Shown here piece by piece: positions 7,563 to 12,060 of a DNA stretch of 12,060 bases. Location of the stretch: the NCBI GenBank assembly GCA_044348925.1, contig JBIKRY010000134.1, positions 1-12,060 on the forward strand, given 5' to 3'. The position numbers and the translations under genes were made by a program. A model generated the notes under the pieces. That model worked only from the letters and a program-made list of their open reading frames with translations, was not told the DNA's origin and ran no database searches. The DNA is from JAAFKA01 sp044348925. GTDB lineage: Bacteria > Bacteroidota > Bacteroidia > Cytophagales > Thermoflexibacteraceae. Every line of letters begins with the position of its first letter. Position 1 is the stretch's first letter.

Positions 7563-8570
7563 ATGAAAATAAATTTTATTTCTGTTGTTAAATATCTTTT
7601 GTCGACTGCTTTTGCGGTTTTGTTATTTTGGTATTTGTATCGCAATCAGCCGATTGGCGAGATGCTCGAAAAATTTAAAAATATCAATTATTTTTGGGTA
7701 ATAGTTTCGGGTTTTATCTATTTGTTTAGCCATTATAGTCGTGCTGCTCGGTGGAATATTATGCTAAAACCATTAGGCTATCAAGCAGGTAATTTTCGTA
7801 CTTTTTTGGCAGTAATGGTTGGTTATTTGGCAAATTTGGCTGTGCCACGTTCTGGTGAATTTACGCGTTGTGCCATTCTGCAACGTACTGCAAAAGTTCC
7901 TGTAAATATTTCTTTTGGGGCAGTAATTGCCGAAAGAGTTATCGATATGTTGTGTATGATGTTGATTACAATAAGTATTATTTTTGTTGAATTTGATAAA
8001 ATTGGTACATTTATTATGGACGGTTTGTCGGGAAATACAACAGAAAATAGTTCCCAAAAATTTATCATTCTTGGCATTATAGCAGTATTTGGGCTTGTAA
8101 TGTTGGGAATAGTTTTTGTTTTTCGCAAACAATTACAAAAATTAGCCATTTACCAAAAAATAGAAAGTTTTATTCTTGGCTTAAAAGATGGTTTGCTTGG
8201 TGTTTTGCAATTAGACAGGCGTAGCAAGTTTATTTTTGCTTTGCATACCATTGCTATTTGGGTTTGTTATTGTCTAACGTCTTATTATTTGTTTTTTACC
8301 TTGCAAGAAACCTCTTTTTTGGGCATACGTTGTGGCTTGGCTATTTTGGTAATGAGTGCTGTGAGTGTAATTATTCCTGCTCCTGCGGGTTCGGCAGGTG
8401 TATATCATTATTTTATTGGTAGCACTTTAGTTATTTATGGCACTACAGAGCAACAAAGTATGGAATTAGCATTTTTGATGCACTCTGCACAAACTTTTTT
8501 CATTGTTATATCGGGTAGTATTTGTTTGCTTGTAAGTTTATTGCTCGCAAATCGGACAAATAATACCTAA
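7563..8570 (+). CDS. Polytopic membrane protein, LPG_synthase_TM (UPF0104) family
   Basis: A 335-residue integral membrane protein with about seven or eight hydrophobic segments (roughly residues 9-26, 42-57, 81-95, 120-142, 167-186, 223-247, 257-275 and 310-328). Family marks are present: VPRSGEFTRCAIL (94-106), ERVID (124-128, the ERxxD motif), and PAPAGSAGVYHY (272-283). This is the transmembrane part related to the flippase half of lysylphosphatidylglycerol synthase MprF; the soluble synthase half is absent, as in most stand-alone members. Such proteins are linked to lipid or glycolipid handling in the cytoplasmic membrane. An upstream in-frame TTG at 7518 would add 15 residues, but the ATG at 7563 is preferred because it gives a normal basic start (MKINF). 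It follows the nucleotidyltransferase by 80 bases with no terminator between, so co-transcription is likely. Confidence 0.85.
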   Translation: MKINFISVVKYLLSTAFAVLLFWYLYRNQPIGEMLEKFKNINYFWVIVSGFIYLFSHYSRAARWNIMLKPLGYQAGNFRTFLAVMVGYLANLAVPRSGEFTRCAILQRTAKVPVNISFGAVIAERVIDMLCMMLITISIIFVEFDKIGTFIMDGLSGNTTENSSQKFIILGIIAVFGLVMLGIVFVFRKQLQKLAIYQKIESFILGLKDGLLGVLQLDRRSKFIFALHTIAIWVCYCLTSYYLFFTLQETSFLGIRCGLAILVMSAVSVIIPAPAGSAGVYHYFIGSTLVIYGTTEQQSMELAFLMHSAQTFFIVISGSICLLVSLLLANRTNNT

Positions 8571-8620
8571 TATTAGAGTTCATGCTACAAATTTACATTG
8601 CATACATTCTACGCATTTTC

Positions 8621-8878
8621 CTAAATTCCTATTGCAGTTAAAAATGTAGCTTGATTTTCTTCCAACCTACTTTTATCCAAATCTAAATTTTTAATAATTT
8701 CTACCAAACAATTTATACGACCTTCCAAAGTGAAGTATTTGTTAATTACAATCACTTTATCAGAATTTAATACACAGTATCCTGCTTTAAAATTACCTTT
8801 TTCATAACGTAATTTATAGCCAAGACTCGTTAAAAAAAGTTCTATTTTTTCTAAAAATGGTTTTGTATATTTTAACAT
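8621..8878 (-). CDS. Small conserved-looking hypothetical protein
   Basis: An 85-residue cytoplasmic protein without signal peptide or membrane segment. I do not recognise a named family with confidence. Residues 18-50 read SLGYKLRYEKGNF followed by KAGYCVLNSDKVIVINKYF, then LEGRINCLVEIIKNL (51-65). The order 'G..VL...KVIVIN......R...L.E' recalls the strand-helix segment of ImmA/IrrE-like proteins, but the zinc-binding HExxH helix is replaced by LVEIIKNL, so it cannot be an active member. The ATG at 8878 is preferred over the preceding in-frame TTG at 8881. It is convergent with the membrane-protein gene (50-bp gap) and lies downstream of ribH, from which a hairpin at 8910-8940 separates it. 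Confidence 0.7.
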   Translation of the reverse strand: MLKYTKPFLEKIELFLTSLGYKLRYEKGNFKAGYCVLNSDKVIVINKYFTLEGRINCLVEIIKNLDLDKSRLEENQATFLTAIGI

Positions 8879-8904
8879 CAAATGAGAATTGTAAAATACA
8901 AAAA

Positions 8905-8940
8905 ATGATAAAATGTCATCTTTTTTTAAGATGACATTTT
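8905..8940 (-). terminator. Hairpin terminator downstream of ribH
   Basis: AAAATGTCATCTT (8910-8922) and AAGATGACATTTT (8928-8940) form a perfect 13-bp stem with a 5-base loop. Read on the minus strand, the stem is followed by ATCATTTTTTG, a T-run, which fits an intrinsic terminator for the ribH transcript and would insulate the small gene ending at 8621. Confidence 0.65.
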
Positions 8941-8950
8941 GTAAACATTA

Positions 8951-8995
8951 GAGTTTATGAATAATTGCTGTAGCATAGACTTTAGTCTGTGCAAG
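8951..8995 (+). repeat. REP-like palindrome, copy 1
   Basis: A GAGTTTATGAATAATT flank is followed by TGTAG and the hairpin GCATAGACTTTAGTCTGTGC (8973-8992), then AAG. Arms are complementary with one T/G wobble and the core is CT-TT-AG. GTAG (8970-8973) stands at the 5' foot, as in REP elements. Confidence 0.6.
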
Positions 8996-9012
8996 TTATT
9001 CATTTTCAACTA

Positions 9013-9055
9013 CTTAAAAATAGACTAAAGTCTATTATACAAATTATTCATAAAC
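9013..9055 (-). repeat. REP-like palindrome, copy 2, inverted relative to copy 1
   Basis: The hairpin AATAGACT-AA-AGTCTATT (9019-9036) is the reverse of copy 1. The outer AATTATTCATAAAC (9042-9055) is the exact reverse complement of 8953-8966. The two copies therefore form one 103-bp inverted structure. Confidence 0.6.
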
Positions 9056-9079
9056 ACTATACTTATTTTGTTTAAAATT

Positions 9080-9559
9080 TTAGACCAATGCTAACATTTT
9101 TATAGCCGTAATTGCTGCTTCTTCGCCTTTGTTTCCGTGTTTTCCGCCTGCTCTGTCTATTGCTTGCTGCTGATTATCGGGAGTCAAGACGCCAAAAATT
9201 ACAGGTTTATTATATTTTAAACCAACTTCTGTGATTCCATTAGCTACTGCCATACAAATAAAATCAAAATGCCGAGTTTCGCCTTGAATTACACAACCTA
9301 AAGCAATAACGGCATCAATATCTGTGCGTTGTGCAGCCAACTGTGTGCCTAAACTCAACTCAAAACTACCAGGGACATCATATCGAATAATATTTTCGGC
9401 TTTGGCTTGGTAGCTAAGTAAGGAATTATACGCACCTGTATATAAGGCTTCGGTAATTTCGCTATTCCATTCTGCAACAACAATAGCAAATTTTTTGCTC
9501 GAAACATCAAATAAATTTTTGTCGGAATGGGTACTAAGATTTTTGTGGGCAGATGACAT
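9080..9559 (-). CDS. ribH: 6,7-dimethyl-8-ribityllumazine synthase
   Basis: A 159-residue cytoplasmic enzyme, close to the usual family length. It condenses 5-amino-6-ribitylamino-uracil with 3,4-dihydroxy-2-butanone 4-phosphate to lumazine, the penultimate step of riboflavin synthesis. Visible signatures in order: FAIVVAEWNSEIT with substrate-stacking W31, VPGSFE (62-67), GCVIQGETRHFDFI (88-101) with phosphate-binding GET and the catalytic H97, FGVLT (122-126), and RAGGKHGNKGEEAA (136-149) with R136. Members assemble into pentamers or 60-mers. Residues 1-20 are a polar extension before the core. The ATG at 9559 is the only good start. It lies 79 bases downstream of clpP on the same strand, but a hairpin lies between, so it is probably transcribed separately or by partial read-through. 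No other rib gene is in the window and no FMN riboswitch is recognisable. Confidence 0.96.
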   Translation of the reverse strand: MSSAHKNLSTHSDKNLFDVSSKKFAIVVAEWNSEITEALYTGAYNSLLSYQAKAENIIRYDVPGSFELSLGTQLAAQRTDIDAVIALGCVIQGETRHFDFICMAVANGITEVGLKYNKPVIFGVLTPDNQQQAIDRAGGKHGNKGEEAAITAIKMLALV

Positions 9560-9570
9560 AAATACTAATA

Positions 9571-9605
9571 GAGTTTATAAAAATTTTGTAGCATAGACTT
9601 TAGTC
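9571..9605 (+). repeat. REP-like element, copy 3 (left half only)
   Basis: GAGTTTAT at 9571-9578, then TTTTGTAGCATAGACTTTAGTC matches the left half of copy 1 including GTAG, but after AGTC the sequence departs into the clpP terminator hairpin instead of completing the palindrome. Confidence 0.5.
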
Positions 9606-9631
9606 CTCAAAAAATAGTTTTTTGAGGACTA
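9601..9631 (-). terminator. Hairpin terminator after clpP
   Basis: TAGTCCTCAAAAAA (9601-9614) and TTTTTTGAGGACTA (9618-9631) form a perfect 14-bp stem with loop TAG, starting 8 bases beyond the clpP stop. Its distal arm is shared with the truncated REP-like copy at 9571-9605. Confidence 0.7.
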
Positions 9632-9638
9632 TGTTTAT

Positions 9639-10331
9639 TTATTGTCCAACGGTACTGCGTCTTGTCAATACTTCATCAATCAAACGATATTCTTTAGCTT
9701 CTTCTGCAATCAACCAATAATCTCGGTCAGAATCTGCCCAAACTTTTTCGTATGGTTGTTTGCTATGTAAAGCTATAATTTCGTATAATTCTTTTTTCAG
9801 TTTTTGAATTTCTCTATGCGTAATTTCAATGTCTGAAGCCTGCCCTTGAGCACCACCCATTGGCTGGTGAATCATCACCCGCGAATGTTGCAAACCTGAC
9901 CTTTTGCCGTCTGCACCTGCACACAATAATACTGCACCCATAGACGCAGCCATACCCGTACAAATGGTAGCAACATCAGGTTTGATAAATTGCATAGTGT
10001 CATAAATACCCAAACCTGCATACACAGAGCCACCTGGACTATTGATATACATCAAAATATCTTTGCGAGCATCTGTAGATTCCAAAAATAATAATTGTGC
10101 AATAATAATATTAGACAAATAATCATCAATCGCAGAACCTAAAAATATAATACGGTCTGCCATTAAACGTGAAAAAACATCTATCTCCCGAAAATTAGTA
10201 GGTCTTTCCTCAATTACTGACCGAGTCATATTGCTGACACCTGCTACATTATTGATATAGGTATCCATAGTGAGGCTACTTATACCTTGATGCTTGATAG
10301 CATATTTTCTAAATTCTTCTCCGTAGTGCAT
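9639..10331 (-). CDS. clpP: ATP-dependent Clp protease proteolytic subunit
   Basis: A 230-residue serine peptidase that forms the tetradecameric chamber fed by ClpX or a similar unfoldase. The catalytic triad is complete: S130 in GMAASMGAVLL, H155 in VMIHQPMGG, D204 in DSDRDYW. Other family marks are DRIIFLG, INSPGGSVYAGLGIYDTM and AEEAKEYRLIDEVL. The N-terminal region (HYGEEFRKYAIKHQGISSLTMDTYINN) resembles Bacteroidota ClpP proteins. The open frame extends upstream to an ATG at 10454, but those 41 codons run through a palindromic repeat (10408-10429) and do not resemble ClpP, so the ATG at 10331 is chosen. clpX is not next to it. A hairpin follows the stop codon. Confidence 0.96.
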   Translation of the reverse strand: MHYGEEFRKYAIKHQGISSLTMDTYINNVAGVSNMTRSVIEERPTNFREIDVFSRLMADRIIFLGSAIDDYLSNIIIAQLLFLESTDARKDILMYINSPGGSVYAGLGIYDTMQFIKPDVATICTGMAASMGAVLLCAGADGKRSGLQHSRVMIHQPMGGAQGQASDIEITHREIQKLKKELYEIIALHSKQPYEKVWADSDRDYWLIAEEAKEYRLIDEVLTRRSTVGQ

Positions 10332-10394
10332 AGTTTTGATTTTGTGTTTATACGAATCGTTAAAATAAATTTTGTAATTTTTGCTAGTTAATCT

Positions 10395-10432
10395 AAGTTG
10401 CGTAGTAGTACGGAACTCCAGTTCCGTACAAG
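10395..10432 (+). repeat. REP-like palindrome, copy 4
   Basis: The flank AAGTTGCGTAGTA (10395-10407) is followed by a perfect hairpin of arms GTACGGAACT (10408-10417) and AGTTCCGTAC (10420-10429) around CC, then AAG. GTAG lies at 10402-10405. It sits 64-101 bases upstream of the clpP start. Confidence 0.7.
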
Positions 10433-10504
10433 ATTTATTACATAAATAAAACATTTTAGACCCAAATACATAAATTTTTAGGTAAAATATACTTGTTTTT
10501 ACGA

Positions 10505-10545
10505 TTGTACGTAGCTGGAGCTACGTACTACGCAACTTACATTAA
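10505..10545 (-). repeat. REP-like palindrome, copy 5, inverted relative to copy 4
   Basis: Arms GTACGTAGCT (10507-10516) and AGCTACGTAC (10519-10528) surround GG on the plus strand. The outer TACTACGCAACTT (10526-10538) is the exact reverse complement of the copy 4 flank. Against copy 4, two stem positions have changed together with their partners. Confidence 0.7.
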
Positions 10546-10624
10546 TTAAACAAGTTTTTAAAAGTTTATTGCTAAATATACGTTTTGTAGTGTAATTTGT
10601 ATGCTAAGTTTTGCCTACAAAATA

Positions 10625-10656
10625 CCTTGTAGGCTAAAGCCTACAGTACAACTAAG
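10625..10656 (-). repeat. REP-like palindrome, copy 6
   Basis: Arms TGTAGGCT (10628-10635) and AGCCTACA (10638-10645) surround AA. In minus orientation it reads AGTTGTACTGTAGGCT-TT-AGCCTACAAG, resembling the other copies in flank and core. A further GCCTACAA at 10613-10620 can pair with TTGTAGGC (10627-10634) as an alternative stem. Confidence 0.55.
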
Positions 10657-10871
10657 TAATTTCCAAAAACTTTGTTACAAATCCTAATACTATTTCCAAA
10701 CACTATTTATACATGAAAAGTGCTAAAAAATAACACATATTTTATTTTTTTTGTAATTTTTAGCTATTTATAGATATTTTTATTATTTTGTAAGAAATTA
10801 CGAAATAATAAAATAATAAAGTTTGGCAATTTATAAAACCTTTGCATATAAGCAAAGAAAATTGTAAAAAA

Positions 10872-10934
10872 TTGCGTAGTAACGGCATATTCGCCTTTAG
10901 GCGAATGAAATGTAAGTTGCTATGTAACTTACAT
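10872..10934 (+). repeat. REP-like palindrome, copy 7, with a second adjoining hairpin
   Basis: TTGCGTAGTA at 10872-10881 repeats the flank of copies 4 and 5. Arms ATTCGCCT (10889-10896) and AGGCGAAT (10899-10906) surround TT. Immediately after comes a second stem, ATGTAAGTT (10910-10918) with AACTTACAT (10926-10934); ATGTAAGTTGC is also found, inverted, beside copy 5. Confidence 0.6.
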
Positions 10935-11015
10935 TAGTAGGATTTACTCTGTAGTTTACGTTATATTAGGTAATAAGACAAAATAAATTCTATTTTTCTT
11001 TGTAAATTTTGCCTC

Positions 11016-11043
11016 TTTGTTTCCTTACTTATACTTATATTTG
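11016..11043 (+). promoter_or_regulatory. Candidate promoter for the radical SAM gene
   Basis: TTTG (11016-11019), 16 bases, then TATATTTG (11036-11043) matches TTTG/TAnnTTTG with a somewhat short spacer. A second identical TATATTTG at 11057-11064 ends only 13 bases before the ATG and would give an almost leaderless transcript. Confidence 0.4.
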
Positions 11044-11077
11044 CTACAATAAAATTTATATTTGCTAATTTTTTACT

Positions 11078-12055
11078 ATGCAACTTATTCAGCACCCAAT
11101 TTTATGCAATTATTATGTTACCTATCGTTGCAATGCTGCCTGTGATTTTTGTGATATTTGGGAAAAACCTTCTCCTTATGTTACTCTTGCAGATGCAGAA
11201 CAAAATTTCAAATCTCTAAAAAAATTAGGCGTAAAAGTAATAGATTTTACGGGTGGTGAGCCATTATTGCACCAAAAAATTGCCGAATTATTACAACTTG
11301 CAAAGCAATATAAATTTATTACTACGCTTACCACAAATTGTTTGCTATACCCCAAACATGCAGAAAAGCTAAAAGGATTGGTAGATATGTTACATTTTTC
11401 ATTAGATTCGCCAATTCGTGAGGAGCATAATTTATCTCGCAAAGTAAATTGTTTTGATTTTGTATTGCAATCTATACAAATAGCAATGAAATTAGGCGAA
11501 AGACCTGATATTTTATTCACTGTTTTTGAGGATAATGTGCAACAAATAGAACAAGTTTGGAAAGAAATCTGTTTGCCAAACAATCTATTGCTAATTTTAA
11601 ACCCTGTTTTTGCCTATAATGCCATAAAAACCCGCCAAGAACTTTCGCCAAATACCCTACAAACCTTAAAATATTGGGCAAAACAAAAAAATGTATATTT
11701 GAATGAAGCATTTTTGGTATTACGACAAGATGGTGGCAACCATACGCAAAATCCGATTTGTCGTGCAGGAAGTTCTACGGTAGTTATTTCACCATTTAAC
11801 AAATTAGTTTTGCCTTGCTATCATTTGGGAATGGAAGAAATTGCTATTGAAAATAATTTGTACGAATTGTATCATTCGCCAAAAGTACAGGCATTGGTCA
11901 AACAAGAAGGACGTTATGCAGCTTGCGAATCCTGCGTAATAAATTGCTATATGCAACCATCTTTTGCAGTCGAACTCAACAAATATTGGTTTGCAGCATT
12001 GCCAAGCACCATAAAATATGCTTGGCAGAAAAAGATGTGGAAAAGTTTATGGTAA
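11078..12055 (+). CDS. Radical SAM protein with SPASM-like C-terminal cysteines
   Basis: A complete 325-residue protein. The 4Fe-4S cluster that cleaves S-adenosylmethionine is bound by C18, C22 and C25 (CNAACDFC), followed by IDFTGGEPLLH (55-65, SAM-binding GGEP), TTNCLL and LHFSLDSP (105-112), a typical partial TIM barrel. The C-terminal third carries more cysteines in SPASM/Twitch-like spacing: C228 (PICRAG), C247 (VLPCYHLG), and C283, C286 and C290 (CESCVINC), suggesting at least one auxiliary Fe-S cluster. The last 25 residues are rich in aromatic and basic residues (KYWFAALPSTIKYAWQKKMW). SPASM proteins often modify peptides, but no precursor peptide gene is visible nearby, so the substrate is unknown. 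The ATG at 11078 is 10-15 residues before the usual strand leading to the cluster motif, as expected. It is divergent from clpP across a long repeat-rich gap and seems to be monocistronic within the window. Confidence 0.88.
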   Translation: MQLIQHPILCNYYVTYRCNAACDFCDIWEKPSPYVTLADAEQNFKSLKKLGVKVIDFTGGEPLLHQKIAELLQLAKQYKFITTLTTNCLLYPKHAEKLKGLVDMLHFSLDSPIREEHNLSRKVNCFDFVLQSIQIAMKLGERPDILFTVFEDNVQQIEQVWKEICLPNNLLLILNPVFAYNAIKTRQELSPNTLQTLKYWAKQKNVYLNEAFLVLRQDGGNHTQNPICRAGSSTVVISPFNKLVLPCYHLGMEEIAIENNLYELYHSPKVQALVKQEGRYAACESCVINCYMQPSFAVELNKYWFAALPSTIKYAWQKKMWKSLW

Positions 12056-12060
12056 TAATT

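Larger units (their letters stand above)
10332..11077. other. Long intergenic region carrying REP-like palindromes
   Basis: This gap of about 745 bp between divergent clpP and the radical SAM gene holds no convincing gene. It contains palindromic copies at 10395-10432, 10505-10545, 10625-10656 and 10872-10934, AT-rich filler, a weak 6-bp inverted repeat (CTTTGC/GCAAAG, 10840-10857), and TAnnTTTG boxes at 11036 and 11057 before the radical SAM start. Confidence 0.7.

Noticed and set aside
7773..8149. Two overlapping minus-strand ORFs of over 100 residues inside the membrane-protein gene
   Set aside because: Antisense shadows; their N/K/T/H/C-rich composition is an artefact of the hydrophobic coding strand.
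9560..9638. FMN riboswitch controlling ribH
   Set aside because: The 79 bases before ribH consist of the clpP hairpin and a repeat fragment; the conserved multi-stem RFN element would not fit.
10601..10687. 28-codon plus-strand ORF (MLSFAYKIPCRLKP...) upstream of the radical SAM gene, considered as a precursor peptide
   Set aside because: It runs straight through palindrome copy 6, has no ribosome-binding context, and is almost 400 bases from the radical SAM gene.
8951..10934. CRISPR array made of the intergenic repeats
   Set aside because: The copies are irregularly spaced, occur in both orientations, differ in sequence and are separated by genes; no cas gene is present.

Overview
The window comes from a strongly AT-rich bacterial genome, most likely Bacteroidota and probably a Cytophagales-like lineage. 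Three observations support this. A 1270-residue secreted protein ends in a type IX secretion (T9SS) sorting domain, a system restricted to that phylum. Several candidate promoters carry the Bacteroidota -7 box TAnnTTTG instead of a TATAAT box. Start codons lack clear Shine-Dalgarno sequences. No mobile-element gene, CRISPR array, tRNA or rRNA is visible.

Layout. At 1-491 (minus) lies the N-terminal part of an NtrC-type, sigma-54-dependent response regulator, cut by the window edge, with its own candidate promoter at 572-601. At 665-1207 (minus) is an XRE-family regulator with a coiled-coil C-terminal half. It diverges, across a 373-bp regulatory region, from a small lipoprotein at 1581-2354 whose C-terminal half looks like three ChW-type repeats. 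A strong hairpin separates this from a large T9SS-exported protein (2450-6262) with an N-terminal beta-propeller-like region, one canonical PKD domain, eight further Ig/PKD-like modules and a C-terminal sorting domain. After another perfect hairpin come a sugar-phosphate nucleotidyltransferase (6478-7482) and a polytopic membrane protein of the LPG_synthase_TM/UPF0104 family (7563-8570), probably one transcription unit.

The minus strand then carries a small conserved-looking hypothetical protein (8621-8878), lumazine synthase ribH (9080-9559) and the protease subunit clpP (9639-10331). A long non-coding stretch (10332-11077) precedes a complete radical SAM/SPASM-like protein (11078-12055).

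The most unusual feature is a set of about seven short palindromes in the gaps between 8950 and 10935. Each has a GTAG tetranucleotide at or near its 5' foot and a core of the form CT-NN-AG. The arms differ from copy to copy but stay complementary, and two pairs of copies sit in opposite orientation with shared outer arms. This resembles the REP/BIME elements mobilised by Y1 (RAYT) transposases. One copy is fused to the clpP terminator hairpin, and another lies in the clpP upstream region, where it would be mistranslated if the longest ORF were annotated.

The genes do not form a single pathway. The window is a mix of housekeeping genes (ribH, clpP), envelope or secreted functions (lipoprotein, T9SS protein, nucleotidyltransferase, membrane protein) and regulators.
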